From: Ferruginibacter sp.
GTDB lineage: Bacteria; Bacteroidota; Bacteroidia; Chitinophagales; Chitinophagaceae
Assembly: GCA_017983695.1 (NCBI GenBank)
Contig: JAGOAX010000002.1
Location: forward strand, 1 to 64,000
DNA length: 64,000 bases
Direction: 5' to 3'
A program made the translations under genes and the position numbers. The notes beneath the pieces were generated by a model. It searched no databases. It was not told where the DNA came from and saw only the letters and a list, made by a program, of their open reading frames with translations. Shown here piece by piece: positions 7,510 to 16,428 of this stretch. Within the stretch, counting starts at the first letter, position 1, and each line of letters opens with the position of its first letter.

Positions 7510-8514
7510 TTAATAATACTTTAAGCCTATTGCTTCCCTTACCAATTCCATAGTGGTATTGGCGCTTTTATTTGCTTTGGCTGCCCCTTGTTCCATCACG
7601 TCTTTTAAATATTTTTTATCCGGTAAAATGGCATTGATTTTACCCCTTATTGGTGCAATAAAACTTACCATATCTTCTCCCAGCTGCTTTTTTAAATCGC
7701 CATACCGTATGTTACAGTTATTATAATCAGTTTCAAATTTATTAACTACATCAGCCGGAGAAACCAATTTCATCAACCCGAAAATATTTTCAATATAATC
7801 CGGCTTGGCCGAATTCATTTCCGTGGGGCCGCCATCAGTTTTGGCTTTCATTACTTTCTTACGTATTGCATCATCATCATCTGCCAGATACAAAGTAGCC
7901 ATTTGATTTTCGCTTTTACTCATCTTACCGCTTCCGTCAAGGCTGGGCACTTTTACCAGTTCAGCATTATCATTATAAGCAACAGGCTCAGGAAAAACCT
8001 CGCCATACCGGTGATTAAACCTGTTTACAAAATTTCTTGCCATCTCAAGATGTTGTTCCTGGTCCTTACCAACCGGTACATATTTAGCCCTGTGTATGAT
8101 GATATCGGCAGTTTGCAACACCGGATAAGTTAACAGCCCGGCATTTACATTCTCCGGGTTTTGCCGTACTTTATCTTTAAATGTAACCGTCTTTTCTAAT
8201 TCGCCTTTATAGGCAAGCATATTTAAATACAGGTACAGTTCGGCAGTTTCATGCACATGGCTTTGGCAATACAATGCCACCTTATCAGGATCTAAACCAC
8301 AGGCAATATTTTCTGCCAAAACTCTCTCTACATTACTTTTGAGTTCTTTTGTGTCGGGATGTGTGGTTAACGAATGCAGGTCGGCAACCATAAAATAACA
8401 CTCAAACTGTTCCTGCATCTTTACGTAATTACGAATAGCGCCAAAATAATTGCCTAAATGCAAAAAACCTGTTGGCCGTATGCCACTCATTACTATTTCT
8501 TTCTTCTTTTCCAT
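7510..8514 (-). CDS. trpS: Tryptophan--tRNA ligase
   Basis: A class I aminoacyl-tRNA synthetase of 334 residues, the usual length for bacterial TrpRS. It has SGIRPTGFLHLGNYFG (the HIGH-equivalent HLGN) near the N-terminus and the KMSKS loop GKMSKSENQ near residue 195. I start it at 8514 (MEKKKEIVMSG): an upstream ATG at 8547 adds 11 residues absent from the family and overlaps a TATCTTCG promoter-like box. It is divergent from gatC. Confidence 0.97.
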   Translation of the reverse strand: MEKKKEIVMSGIRPTGFLHLGNYFGAIRNYVKMQEQFECYFMVADLHSLTTHPDTKELKSNVERVLAENIACGLDPDKVALYCQSHVHETAELYLYLNMLAYKGELEKTVTFKDKVRQNPENVNAGLLTYPVLQTADIIIHRAKYVPVGKDQEQHLEMARNFVNRFNHRYGEVFPEPVAYNDNAELVKVPSLDGSGKMSKSENQMATLYLADDDDAIRKKVMKAKTDGGPTEMNSAKPDYIENIFGLMKLVSPADVVNKFETDYNNCNIRYGDLKKQLGEDMVSFIAPIRGKINAILPDKKYLKDVMEQGAAKANKSANTTMELVREAIGLKYY

Positions 8515-8538
8515 CAGTTGGCGAAGATAGGAAAACTC

Positions 8539-8564
8539 GATAGTCAATGGTCAATCAGCAATAG
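8539..8564. repeat. Short heptamer array between trpS and gatC
   Basis: Units AATGGTC and AATCAGC, flanked by GATAGTC and AATAG, keep a 7-nt phase in the divergent promoter region. A minor and degenerate member of the heptamer family. Confidence 0.35.
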
Positions 8565-8615
8565 AAAAATGAGCTGCCGTTTATGTAAAACAAAAAAGCT
8601 ATGGCCCTAAACCTG

Positions 8616-8623
8616 TATTTTTG
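8616..8623 (+). promoter_or_regulatory. -7 promoter box of gatC
   Basis: TATTTTTG fits TAnnTTTG and ends 4 nt before the gatC ATG. It supports the start at 8628 over the ATG at 8601. Confidence 0.5.
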
Positions 8624-8627
8624 TACT

Positions 8628-8921
8628 ATGGAAGTAAATGATGCATTGGTAGATAAATTGGCCAACCTGGCAAGGTTGCAATTTGATGCTGCAGAAAAAG
8701 AAGGTATTAAGACTGACCTGCAACGAATGATTCAGTTTGTAGAAAAGTTGAATGAACTGGATACCACCGGCGTAGCGCCATTATTGCACATGAGTGAGGA
8801 AGTAAATATTTTACGGGATGATGAGGTGAAAGGAAGCGTTAACAGGGCTGAAGGTTTAAAAAATGCCCCTGTGCATGACGAACAGTTTTTTAAAGTACCG
8901 AAAGTTATAAAGAAGGCTTAG
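8628..8921 (+). CDS. gatC: Asp-tRNA(Asn)/Glu-tRNA(Gln) amidotransferase subunit GatC
   Basis: A 97-residue GatC, the small subunit that stabilises GatA in the GatCAB transamidation complex forming Gln-tRNA(Gln) or Asn-tRNA(Asn). The family pattern is visible: LVDKLANLARLQF near the start, FVEKLNELDTTGV in the middle, and the LRDDEVKGS...NAPVHDEQFFKVPKVI tail. gatA and gatB are not adjacent. The start at 8628 follows a -7 box. Its stop codon TAG forms part of the first unit of the GTTTAG array that follows. Confidence 0.95.
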   Translation: MEVNDALVDKLANLARLQFDAAEKEGIKTDLQRMIQFVEKLNELDTTGVAPLLHMSEEVNILRDDEVKGSVNRAEGLKNAPVHDEQFFKVPKVIKKA

Positions 8922-8994
8922 GAGTTTAGACGTTTAGAGGTTTAGTTCTCACACTACTAAACGCTAAACTCCTAAACACCTAAAACGCTAAACC
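8922..8994. repeat. GTTTAG/CTAAAC degenerate array with dyad symmetry
   Basis: The left half has three 8-nt units ending in GTTTAG (such as ACGTTTAG and AGGTTTAG). The right half has five 7-8 nt units starting with CTAAA(A)C. The halves are reverse complements, so a long imperfect hairpin can form right after the gatC stop codon. It may also end gatC transcription. Confidence 0.8.
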
Positions 8995-9005
8995 AAATAC
9001 AACAC

Positions 9006-9719
9006 ATGCAAAGCATCATTCATCTCGAAAACATCCGCAAAAGCTATTACTTGGGCAAACAGGAATTACAGGTATTGAAAGGTATCAGCCTCGATGTTTT
9101 TAAGAATGAATACGTGGCATTAATGGGACCCAGCGGAAGCGGTAAATCTACCTTAATGAATATTTTAGGTTGCCTCGATTCTCCCTCCGGCGGCAGGTAT
9201 ATTTTAAATGGAAAAGATGTTAGCCGGATGCCTGATAATGACCTGGCCGAAGTTCGTAACCAGGAAATTGGTTTTGTATTTCAGCAATTTAATTTATTAG
9301 CCCGTTTAACTGCATTAGAAAATGTAGCATTACCATTAGTTTACAGCGGTGTAAGTAAAAAAGAAAGAATTGAAAGGGCAATGGAAGTAATGGTAAAAGT
9401 AAAATTAGACGACAGGAGCCATCATAAACCAAATGAATTAAGTGGCGGACAGTGCCAACGGGTTGCCATAGCCCGTGCTTTAATAAATAACCCTGCTATA
9501 ATTTTAGCAGATGAGCCGACCGGTAATTTAGATAGCAAAACCAGTTACGAAATAATGGATATTTTGGGCAAGATACATGCTGATGGCAACACCGTGATTT
9601 TAGTAACACATGAAGAGGATATTTCGATGTTTGCCCACAGGGTGATACGGTTAAGAGACGGCGTAATTGAAACCGATAAACAAAATGCCAATCCTGCAAC
9701 TATAGCACAACCTGCCTGA
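9006..9719 (+). CDS. ABC transporter ATP-binding protein, MacB/LolD type
   Basis: A 237-residue ATPase with Walker [10 protein letters not shown] (about residue 39), Q-loop FVFQQFNLL, signature [15 protein letters not shown], Walker [13 protein letters not shown] and the H-loop VTHEEDI. The family powers MacB/FtsX-like permeases that extrude peptides or move lipoproteins. No permease gene is adjacent, so the partner is encoded elsewhere. A second, LolD-like ATPase lies at 10356; they are separate subfamily members and not a recent duplication. Confidence 0.92.
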   Translation: MQSIIHLENIRKSYYLGKQELQVLKGISLDVFKNEYVALMGPSGSGKSTLMNILGCLDSPSGGRYILNGKDVSRMPDNDLAEVRNQEIGFVFQQFNLLARLTALENVALPLVYSGVSKKERIERAMEVMVKVKLDDRSHHKPNELSGGQCQRVAIARALINNPAIILADEPTGNLDSKTSYEIMDILGKIHADGNTVILVTHEEDISMFAHRVIRLRDGVIETDKQNANPATIAQPA

Positions 9720-9752
9720 TTGCTCCATTTATTTCTGTAAACTAATCCCGAT

Positions 9753-9760
9753 TATTTTTG
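9753..9760 (+). promoter_or_regulatory. -7 promoter box of the cobalamin adenosyltransferase gene
   Basis: TATTTTTG matches TAnnTTTG, 31 nt before the ATG at 9791. No clear -33 box. Confidence 0.45.
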
Positions 9761-9790
9761 TTGCTTTGCAAAACAATCTCTTGCAACATT

Positions 9791-10351
9791 ATGGCATTTA
9801 AAATTTATACTAAAACAGGCGACCTTGGTAAAACAAGTTTAATTGGTGGAACCAAAGTTCCTAAAAGCCATTTACGTATTGAAAGTTATGGTACAGTAGA
9901 TGAACTGAATTCTTACATTGGTTTAGTAAGCGATCACCTTACACAGGAACACTCTAAAATTATTTTAAAAGAAATACAGGACAGGTTATTTACCATCGGC
10001 TCATCGCTTGCCTGCGACCCGGATAAAGAACCTAAAATGAAAATCCCCGATTTAAAAGAAGAAGATATTGTATTGCTTGAAAAAGAGATTGATGGTATGA
10101 ATGAAGAATTGCCGGAGATGAAATCTTTTATATTACCCGGTGGGCATATTGCTGTTTCTACTGCACATATAGCCCGTTGCGTTTGTCGCCGTGCCGAAAG
10201 AATTTGTGTAAATATGCAGGTACAGGAATTATTTGTTGACCCCTTGGTTATAAAATATCTTAACCGTTTAAGTGATTATCTTTTTGTATTGGCAAGATAT
10301 ATTGGCCATTTGCTAGGTGCCGAAGAAATCCCCTGGAAACCGAGGGTTTAG
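9791..10351 (+). CDS. Cob(I)yrinic acid a,c-diamide adenosyltransferase, PduO type
   Basis: A 186-residue ATP:cob(I)alamin adenosyltransferase, which makes adenosylcobalamin. The N-terminal ATP-binding signature KIYTKTGDLGKTSLIGG is complete, followed by the SYGTVDELNSYIG helix. The family arginine helix HIARCVCRRAERICV and the C-terminal YLNRLSDYLFVLAR motif are present. I start it at 9791, since 11 extra residues from an upstream TTG do not resemble the family. No other cobalamin genes are near, which suggests salvage for B12-dependent enzymes encoded elsewhere. Confidence 0.95.
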   Translation: MAFKIYTKTGDLGKTSLIGGTKVPKSHLRIESYGTVDELNSYIGLVSDHLTQEHSKIILKEIQDRLFTIGSSLACDPDKEPKMKIPDLKEEDIVLLEKEIDGMNEELPEMKSFILPGGHIAVSTAHIARCVCRRAERICVNMQVQELFVDPLVIKYLNRLSDYLFVLARYIGHLLGAEEIPWKPRV

Positions 10352-10355
10352 TTAA

Positions 10356-11015
10356 TTAAGAATTACTAATTATCCTCCCGTCTTTCATATGCACAATCCT
10401 GTCGCTCATTTTTGCAAGCTCCTCGTTATGTGTTACAATTAAAAAAGTTTGATTAAACTGGTTACGCAGATCTATAAAAAGCTGATGTAGTTCTTTTGCG
10501 TTAGCACTATCGAGGTTTCCTGTAGGCTCATCGGCCATTATTATTGATGGATTATTAATCAGTGCCCTTGCCACTGCCACCCGTTGTTGCTCCCCACCAG
10601 AAAGTTGCTGTGGTTTATTTTCAAGTCGGTTAGCCAGGCCCAGGGTTTTTAATAATTCTTCTGCCCTGGCCTGTACGGCCGCTTTTTTACCCCCGGCAAT
10701 CCACCCGGGAATGCACACATTTTCCAAAGCAGTAAACTCCGGCAGCAGGTGGTGAAATTGAAATACAAACCCTATTTGCCGGTTGCGGAAGGCTGCTAAT
10801 TTTTTACCCGTCAGCTTATCCACCCGCTCATTATTCAAAATAATCTGCCCGGCATCTGCATTATCCAAAGTACCCAAAATGTGCAGCAGTGTGCTTTTAC
10901 CAGCCCCGGAACTGCCTACAATACTCACTATTTCTCCTTTATTAATACTGATATCCACCCCTTTTAATACCTGTAATTGCCCGTACTTTTTTTGAATATT
11001 TGTTGCTGATAACAT
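10356..11015 (-). CDS. lolD: Lipoprotein-releasing-type ABC ATPase (LolD-like)
   Basis: A 219-residue ATPase with Walker [10 protein letters not shown], the LolD-like Q-loop segment [18 protein letters not shown], signature [15 protein letters not shown], Walker [13 protein letters not shown] and H-loop VTHNEEL. The QFHHLLPEF segment and length match LolD, which energises LolC/E release of lipoproteins from the inner membrane. No LolC/E gene adjoins it. It is convergent with the adenosyltransferase gene, with only 4 nt between the stops. Confidence 0.9.
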   Translation of the reverse strand: MLSATNIQKKYGQLQVLKGVDISINKGEIVSIVGSSGAGKSTLLHILGTLDNADAGQIILNNERVDKLTGKKLAAFRNRQIGFVFQFHHLLPEFTALENVCIPGWIAGGKKAAVQARAEELLKTLGLANRLENKPQQLSGGEQQRVAVARALINNPSIIMADEPTGNLDSANAKELHQLFIDLRNQFNQTFLIVTHNEELAKMSDRIVHMKDGRIISNS

Positions 11016-11096
11016 GCTTTAAAAGTAAGTAATAATTACTAAACCAATTACGGACTTGTCGAAAATTAAAAGCATTTTACGGGGTAAAAATTGCAA

Positions 11097-11118
11097 TTCC
11101 CCTTTAGGGGTTAGGGGC
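11097..11118. repeat. Dispersed CCCCTTTAGGGG element, copy 1
   Basis: A 22-bp element with a CCCCT/AGGGG dyad and a trailing TAGGGGC. It differs from the copy at 41380-41401 at only two positions. It lies in the intergenic region before the DUF2795 gene. Confidence 0.7.
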
Positions 11119-11189
11119 AAAAAACCGGCCTTGCAACTTTTAACCCTGTTTACACAACTTTCTTAAAAAACGGCCGTTAATAAAACACT

Positions 11190-11220
11190 TTTGGTTATTT
11201 CCACAGAACTTATACATTTG
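11190..11220 (+). promoter_or_regulatory. Consensus Bacteroidota promoter of the DUF2795 gene
   Basis: TTTG at 11190-11193, a 19-nt spacer, then TACATTTG at 11213-11220: an excellent fit to TTTG-N19-TAnnTTTG. Transcription would start near 11226, giving a leader of about 50 nt. Confidence 0.75.
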
Positions 11221-11278
11221 CGGAAAATTAAGGGGGAATAACCCGTAACCATTTACGAAAAAATTAAAGAGATAAGAT

Positions 11279-11500
11279 ATGTTTTGGACACTAGAATTAG
11301 CCTCTCATTTAGAAGACGCACCCTGGCCGGCAACAAAAGATGAGTTAATTGATTACTCTATCCGTAGCGGAGCGCCGCTTGAAGTTGTGGAGAATTTACA
11401 GGAACTGGAAGACGAGGGGGAAATTTATGAGAGCCTTGAAGACATCTGGCCGGATTATCCCAGCCATGAAGATTTCTTTTTTAACGAAGAGGAATACTAA
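11279..11500 (+). CDS. DUF2795 domain protein
   Basis: A 73-residue acidic protein. The opening LELASHLEDAPWPATKDELIDYSIRSGAP pattern is the DUF2795 core, and the ENLQELEDEGEIYESLEDIWPDYPS part extends it. It is conserved across Bacteroidota; its function is unknown. The sequence has no signal peptide or membrane segment, so it is probably cytosolic. It has its own near-perfect promoter and a terminator, so it is a single-gene unit that is probably well expressed. Confidence 0.9.
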   Translation: MFWTLELASHLEDAPWPATKDELIDYSIRSGAPLEVVENLQELEDEGEIYESLEDIWPDYPSHEDFFFNEEEY

Positions 11501-11502
11501 GC

Positions 11503-11537
11503 AAGCTTAGAGCCTAAAGCTATAAGCTTAAAGCTTG
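11503..11537. repeat. Five tandem heptamers after the DUF2795 gene
   Basis: Five consecutive 7-nt units of the pattern AAGCTTA (also GAGCCTA and AAGCTAT), starting 2 nt after the stop codon. The words resemble those in the L14-S17 spacer at 40964-41068. Confidence 0.75.
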
Positions 11538-11554
11538 TATCAGCAATATTAAAG

Positions 11555-11577
11555 AGCCTCCTGAAATTCAGGAGGCT
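11555..11577. terminator. Bidirectional terminator between DUF2795 gene and fabI
   Basis: AGCCTCCTGAA faces TTCAGGAGGCT, giving a strong stem between two convergent genes. TTATTTATTT follows on the plus strand and AATATT-rich sequence on the minus side. Confidence 0.75.
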
Positions 11578-11605
11578 TATTTATTTAAGCATACTTCAAT
11601 AATAA

Positions 11606-12427
11606 TTAACTTTCCTTCACTCCTAATTTTTCCATTACATAATTGCTTACACCAGTTGTAGAGTAGCCGCCATCATGAAATAAATTCTGCATGGTAACCA
11701 TCCTGGTTAAATCGCTGAATAAAGTGATGCAATAGTTAGCACAATCTTCTGCAGTGGCATTACCTAATGGAGCAATGGCATTGGCATAATCGAAAAAATC
11801 GCCAAAGCCTTTAATGCCTGTACCTGCAGTAGTTTTGGTTGGCGACTGGGATACTGTATTGATTCGTACTTTTTTATCTACCCCATAATGATACCCAAAG
11901 CTACGTGCAATACTTTCCAACATGGCTTTAATGTCTGCCATATCGGTATAAAATGGGTACGTACGTTGCGCTGCCATATAAGTCAATGCAACAACACTTC
12001 CCCATTCGCTGATGGCATCTAATTTTTTTGCAACCGCAAGCATCTTATGAAAACTCATCGCACTTACATCAATACCTTTGGCAAAATAATCGTAGTTACT
12101 TTCTGTATAAGGAATTTTTTTACGAATGTTTACACTCATGCCAATAGAATGTAAAACAAAATCTATTTTACCACCCAGTACTTCCTGGCTTTGAGTAAAT
12201 AAATTGGTCAGTTCTTCTACACTGGTAGCATCAGCGGGAATGATCTGGCTGCCTGTTTTCTCTGCCAGCTTATTTATTTCTCCCATACGCATGGCAATAG
12301 GAGCATTGGTTAAAACAAATGTTGCACCCTCTTCGTGAGCTTTTTCTGCCACTTTCCATGCAATAGAATTTTCATCCAGTGCACCGGTTATAATTCCACG
12401 TTTTCCTTTTAGTAAGTTGTATGCCAT
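11606..12427 (-). CDS. fabI: Enoyl-[acyl-carrier-protein] reductase (NADH)
   Basis: A 273-residue FabI, which performs the last reduction of each fatty acid elongation cycle. Cofactor motif GKRGIITGALDENSIAW is at the N-terminus. The catalytic pair is visible as the first Tyr in LTYMAAQRTYPFY and the Tyr-x6-Lys spanning FYTDMADIKAM. The 'ALDENSIAW' form is the FabI version of the nucleotide loop. It lies 32 nt downstream of the small membrane protein gene, probably within one operon with recN. Confidence 0.95.
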   Translation of the reverse strand: MAYNLLKGKRGIITGALDENSIAWKVAEKAHEEGATFVLTNAPIAMRMGEINKLAEKTGSQIIPADATSVEELTNLFTQSQEVLGGKIDFVLHSIGMSVNIRKKIPYTESNYDYFAKGIDVSAMSFHKMLAVAKKLDAISEWGSVVALTYMAAQRTYPFYTDMADIKAMLESIARSFGYHYGVDKKVRINTVSQSPTKTTAGTGIKGFGDFFDYANAIAPLGNATAEDCANYCITLFSDLTRMVTMQNLFHDGGYSTTGVSNYVMEKLGVKES

Positions 12428-12459
12428 GTTTAAGTGTTTTGAAGAGTAAAAATAAGATT

Positions 12460-12672
12460 CTATTTGCTAAAGAAAAATTCTTTGAAATGAAATATAATAA
12501 AGCCAACAATAAATGCCACCATAAATATACCGGCAAGGTTCAGCAACATATAAGTTATAAAGTGTGCGAAGGAGCGACGTGGATTAATTTTCGTTGTTAA
12601 GAACTGATAAATGCCGTACCCTGCAAATATTGCGGCTATAATTATAACCAGTAGTAAAAGTTTTTGAACCAT
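12460..12672 (-). CDS. Small two-helix membrane protein
   Basis: A 70-residue protein with two hydrophobic helices (about residues 4-24 and 39-62) joined by a polar loop with TKINPRRSF. I do not recognise a named family. It starts 8 nt after the recN stop and is followed 32 nt later by fabI, so it is very likely translated from the same mRNA. No function can be inferred. Confidence 0.7.
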   Translation of the reverse strand: MVQKLLLLVIIIAAIFAGYGIYQFLTTKINPRRSFAHFITYMLLNLAGIFMVAFIVGFIIFHFKEFFFSK

Positions 12673-12680
12673 AGCTATAT

Positions 12681-14336
12681 TCAGTTACCTACCATTTCCC
12701 TTGCATTTTGTAATGCAGCAGCGGTAGGTTTTTCGCCGCTTAGCATTTGCGCTATGGCAGTTATACGTTCGTCGTTACTTAACAATTTAACCGAGGTTAT
12801 AATTTTGTCGCCGCTAATGGCTTTGTACACAAAATAATGGGCATCTGCCCTTGCAGCAATTTGAGGTTGGTGCGTTATGGAAATCAGTTGATGCCCTTTT
12901 GATAGCTCTTTCATGATATTGCCAACCTGCTTGGCAGCTTCGCCACTAATTCCGGTATCTATTTCATCAAAAATTAAAGTAGGCAACTGCAACTTTTTTG
13001 CCACCAGTGATTTTATACACAACATTAAGCGACTCAACTCGCCGCCACTGGCTACTTTATACAGCGGTTCAAAGCGGTTACTTTTGTTGGCATCAAATAA
13101 AAATTCAATAGCATCACAACCATATTGGTTTAATGCAACTGGATTCATTGTAATTTTTACCAATGCATTTGGCATACCAACCTGTTTTAATAAGCCATTT
13201 ACTTTTTCTTCAAATGGTTTAATACTTTTATTTCTTTTAGATGAAATGGTGGTTGCGGCCTGTTCACATTGTTGCAGTAATTGCTTTGTAAGTTTTTCTT
13301 TTTGTTCTATCGCTTCGCTGATGTTTAATACATCATTTAATTTTTGTTGTAATGTTTCTTTTATAGCCAGTAATTCGCTGGTGGAATTAACGCTATGCTT
13401 TTTCATCAATTTATACCCTGCGGAAATTCTGTCGCCAACTATCTGGATGCGTTCGGCACTGTATTGCACTGTATCATTAATATTTTCCAGTTCGTCGGCA
13501 ATATCCTGTAATTCAATTTGTGTACTTTGTAAACGCTTATGTAACCCATCAATATCCGGGTGATATTGTTGCAAACTGTGCAGGCGGTTAAGCAATGCTT
13601 TCACCTGTTGCACTATGGGCTGTTCGCTTTCTTTCAACTCAAAAAAAATGCTGTCCAATTGTTGTTTTATACTTTCTGCATTATTCAGCAATTTTAATTC
13701 TGCCTCCAGCTCTTCCAGTTCATTTTCATTTAATCCCAGTTCTTCCAGCTCGTCAAACAAAAATTTATTGTAGTCAAAACTGGCATTAGCTGTTGTTTGC
13801 TGCAATTGTAATTCTTCCAGTTGCTTTTTAGTTGAAATATACTGGTTAAATAACGCAACGTACTGCTGTAATAAAACCCCGTTATCTGCCAATGCATCCA
13901 GTACTTCTCTTTGAAAACCGGCATCGCCTAATTCAAGTGTATCAAACTGCTGGTGCAGATCAACCAGTGCAGCACTTAATGCCTTTAGCTGGTTTAAGTT
14001 AACAGGTGTGTCGTTTATAAATGCCCTCGATTTCCCATTTGCTGCTATCTCTCTTCTTACCACTAATTCTTCATAGGCATCCATGTCATTATCTGCCAAA
14101 AACTGTAAAACATTTTTTTTCTTTTCTGAATTAAAGAACCCCTCCACCACACATTTTTTTTCTTTTTGCTGCAGCACAGCACTGTCAGCCCTTTCGCCCA
14201 GTATAAGGCTTAATGCGCCCATTAAAATACTTTTTCCGGCACCTGTTTCCCCGGTAATAATATTAAGGTTGCTGTTGAAATCAATCGTCAGATCGTCGAT
14301 GATGGCATAGTTCTGTATGTGTAACCTGGAAAGCAT
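12681..14336 (-). CDS. recN: DNA repair protein RecN
   Basis: A 551-residue SMC-like ATPase that acts early in double-strand-break repair. It has Walker A TGETGAGKSI (about residue 30), a central coiled-coil arm (about 155-360), signature VASGGELSRLMLCI, and Walker B LPTLIFDEIDTGISG. The length matches bacterial RecN. I start it at 14336 (MLSRLHIQNYAIID), where family similarity begins, instead of the upstream ATG at 14366. It is the first gene of a probable recN - small membrane protein - fabI unit. Confidence 0.95.
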   Translation of the reverse strand: MLSRLHIQNYAIIDDLTIDFNSNLNIITGETGAGKSILMGALSLILGERADSAVLQQKEKKCVVEGFFNSEKKKNVLQFLADNDMDAYEELVVRREIAANGKSRAFINDTPVNLNQLKALSAALVDLHQQFDTLELGDAGFQREVLDALADNGVLLQQYVALFNQYISTKKQLEELQLQQTTANASFDYNKFLFDELEELGLNENELEELEAELKLLNNAESIKQQLDSIFFELKESEQPIVQQVKALLNRLHSLQQYHPDIDGLHKRLQSTQIELQDIADELENINDTVQYSAERIQIVGDRISAGYKLMKKHSVNSTSELLAIKETLQQKLNDVLNISEAIEQKEKLTKQLLQQCEQAATTISSKRNKSIKPFEEKVNGLLKQVGMPNALVKITMNPVALNQYGCDAIEFLFDANKSNRFEPLYKVASGGELSRLMLCIKSLVAKKLQLPTLIFDEIDTGISGEAAKQVGNIMKELSKGHQLISITHQPQIAARADAHYFVYKAISGDKIITSVKLLSNDERITAIAQMLSGEKPTAAALQNAREMVGN

Positions 14337-14402
14337 AATAGTAGAGCAAATTAGTTTTTTTGCCACGAATTACACAAATTTTTACGAATTAATACAAAAG
14401 AA

Positions 14403-14429
14403 AAAGCACTTCAAATATTGAAGTGCTTT
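14403..14429 (-). terminator. Intrinsic terminator of the zinc-ribbon gene
   Basis: AAAGCACTTCA, a 5-nt loop, TGAAGTGCTTT: a perfect 11-bp stem, followed on the minus strand by TTTTCTTTTG. Confidence 0.85.
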
Positions 14430-14431
14430 AC

Positions 14432-14459
14432 TTATTCCTAATTACTTATTACTAATTCC
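14432..14459. repeat. Four tandem heptamers abutting a stop codon
   Basis: Read on the minus strand, units TAAGGAA and TTAGTAA recur with small changes in 7-nt phase. The TAA stop of the zinc-ribbon gene is the first three bases of the first unit. Confidence 0.7.
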
Positions 14460-15215
14460 TTATTTTACTTCTACAGAATCATTTAAATCGGTATCCACCA
14501 ATACACGGCCACAGTTTTCGCAAACCATAACTTTTTTACGCAGTTTTATTTCGCTTTGCTTTTGTGGTGGGATGGCATGAAAACAACCTCCACAGCTATC
14601 TCTTTCAACCGGTACCACAGCTAAACCATTGCGGTAATTTTTACGGATGCGGTCGTAGCTTAATAATAAACGTTCATCTACATGAGTTCTTGCATCAGCA
14701 GCTTCGCTATTATAATGTTTTTCTTCTTTCTCTGTTTCGTTAATAATTTTTTCCAACTCTCCTTTTTTCCCTGCAAGATTATTTTCTTTTGTACTTACTG
14801 CTTTCTTAGCACTTTCCAGTTGTCTTGCTTTATCCGAAATTTCTTCTGTAGCATCTTTAATATGCTTTTCGCAAAGTTTTACTTCCAGCGTCTGCATTTC
14901 AATCTCTTTGTTGATTGCTTCAAACTCACGATTGTTCTTTACGTTTTCACTTTGCTTCTCATATTTTTTAACCAGCGCTTCAGCATCTTTAATCCCTTGC
15001 TTCTTTTGTTCAATAAACTCCTGAATACCGTTTATTTCTTCTTCAACACGGGTTTGCCTTGCATGCAGGCCTTCAATTTCATCTTCAAGGTCTTTAACCT
15101 CCATAGGTAATTCACCTTTCAAAATCTGAATTTCATCCAGTTTGCAATCAACTTTTTGCAATCTAACTAAGGATTTTAATTTTTCTTCAACGGAGAAATC
15201 TGCAACTTTTGCCAT
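14460..15215 (-). CDS. Zinc-ribbon coiled-coil protein, DUF164/CT398 family
   Basis: A 251-residue protein: long coiled coil (about residues 30-175), then a C4 zinc ribbon with the pairs CGGC and CENC (about 205-235). This is the DUF164 architecture, seen in a chlamydial protein linked to the flagellar/secretion apparatus and in RNase-H-linked genes elsewhere; no function is settled for Bacteroidota. It lies downstream of the NIF3-family gene on the same strand, a neighbour pair often conserved in this phylum. Confidence 0.9.
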   Translation of the reverse strand: MAKVADFSVEEKLKSLVRLQKVDCKLDEIQILKGELPMEVKDLEDEIEGLHARQTRVEEEINGIQEFIEQKKQGIKDAEALVKKYEKQSENVKNNREFEAINKEIEMQTLEVKLCEKHIKDATEEISDKARQLESAKKAVSTKENNLAGKKGELEKIINETEKEEKHYNSEAADARTHVDERLLLSYDRIRKNYRNGLAVVPVERDSCGGCFHAIPPQKQSEIKLRKKVMVCENCGRVLVDTDLNDSVEVK

Positions 15216-15314
15216 GTTTATTGTTGTTTGATTTTTTTATGAAACGGGCTGCTGTAAATCTGTTCAACCCCGGTTGTGTCACTCACTTGTACCGCATCAA
15301 TACTATTCAGCGGT

Positions 15315-16412
15315 TCAGGTGTAGTAGTTTACCGGGTTGGTTACAACTCCCGTTTTTAGGACGGCAAAGGTAGGGAATTTTTGCTGCAAAAACTCACTCA
15401 AAAGCCCAATGGTAAACTGTTCGCTTTCATAATGGCCAATATCTGCCACCACCAACCTGCCATTGGCATCAAAAAACTCGTGGTATTTTATGTCGGAACT
15501 TATGTAAAAGTCAGCCCCGGCAGCACTTGCAGCGCCAATTAAAAAGCTGCCTGCACCTCCGCAAAGGGCAACTTTTTTAACCTTCTGCCCGGTTAAAGTA
15601 GTATGTTTTATCACCGAAAGGTTAAAAATTCTTTTTATATCACTCAAAAAAGCAGCTTCGCTAACTGGTTCCGGCAATTCCCCAACCAAACCGCTGCCCA
15701 CCTGCAGGCTTGTATTTTCCAGCTGTACGATATCATACGCCACTTCTTCGTAAGGATGTGCTGCTATCATGGCCTTATAAATCCCTTTTTCCAGCCAGGC
15801 AGGAAAGATTATTTCCATTTTAATTTCCGGCTCTGAATGCCTTTCCCCTATTTTTCCTGTAAAGGGGCTGCTACCTTCCCCGGCTTTATAAGTCCCTGTT
15901 CCTTCAGCATTAAAGCTGCATTCACTGTAATTACTTATTTGTCCGCCCCCGGCAGCAAAAATGGCATTACGTACTTTTTCGGCATGTTCAAGTGGCACAA
16001 AAGTGAATAATTTTTTAAGTAGGCTGTTTTTGGGTTGCAAAACCTGCCGGTTTATTAACCCTATCGCATCGGCAATTTTTCCGTTTACGCCCTGCAATAC
16101 ATTATCTAAATTGGTGTGAATGGCGTAAATGGCAATGTCATTTTTAATGGCAGTAATAATTGTTTGCTCTACATAATTTTTACCATTTAGCTTTTTTATT
16201 CCGCTAAATATAATGGGGTGGTGAGCAACAATTAAGTTGCACTTTTTTTCAATGGCTTCCAGCACCACAGCTTCTGTTGCATCTAAGGCTGTAATAACAC
16301 CCGTGCATTCCCAATTGGCATTACCGGTTATCAATCCGGCATTATCATAATTTTCCTGTAAAGATGGTGGGGCAATTTTTTCTAAGAAAGATGTAATATC
16401 TTGAACTTTCAT
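15315..16412 (-). CDS. Nif3-like dinuclear metal centre hexameric protein
   Basis: A 365-residue NIF3 family protein (also annotated GTP cyclohydrolase 1 type 2 homologue). Metal ligands are visible in VAHHPIIFSGIKKL, in HTNLDNVLQGVNGK, and in the C-terminal DIGHYESEQF. An inserted middle domain (about residues 130-235), with the AHPYEEVAYDIV motif of CutA-like folds, separates the two halves, as in the longer bacterial members. The molecular function of the family is still unclear. It is divergent from the carboxypeptidase, with 16 nt between the starts, so the promoters must overlap coding sequence. Confidence 0.93.
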   Translation of the reverse strand: MKVQDITSFLEKIAPPSLQENYDNAGLITGNANWECTGVITALDATEAVVLEAIEKKCNLIVAHHPIIFSGIKKLNGKNYVEQTIITAIKNDIAIYAIHTNLDNVLQGVNGKIADAIGLINRQVLQPKNSLLKKLFTFVPLEHAEKVRNAIFAAGGGQISNYSECSFNAEGTGTYKAGEGSSPFTGKIGERHSEPEIKMEIIFPAWLEKGIYKAMIAAHPYEEVAYDIVQLENTSLQVGSGLVGELPEPVSEAAFLSDIKRIFNLSVIKHTTLTGQKVKKVALCGGAGSFLIGAASAAGADFYISSDIKYHEFFDANGRLVVADIGHYESEQFTIGLLSEFLQQKFPTFAVLKTGVVTNPVNYYT

Positions 16413-16428
16413 TGTATAAAATTAGAAA

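Noticed and set aside
10352..10372. Heptamer units between the adenosyltransferase and lolD genes
   Set aside because: TTAATTA-like units fit a 7-nt phase, but most of the stretch is coding sequence of the lolD end and too short to judge.
9006..11015. Two ABC ATPases as a recent duplication
   Set aside because: Their Q-loop and middle parts differ clearly (QQFNLLARL against QFHHLLPEF), and they face each other; they are separate subfamily members.
12913..13563. Plus-strand 216-residue frame
   Set aside because: Antisense of recN, whose plus-strand image is rich in Ser, Cys and Phe without domain signal.
14682..15110. Plus-strand Phe-rich 142-residue frame
   Set aside because: Antisense of the coiled-coil zinc-ribbon gene; Glu/Lys codons read as Phe/Leu.
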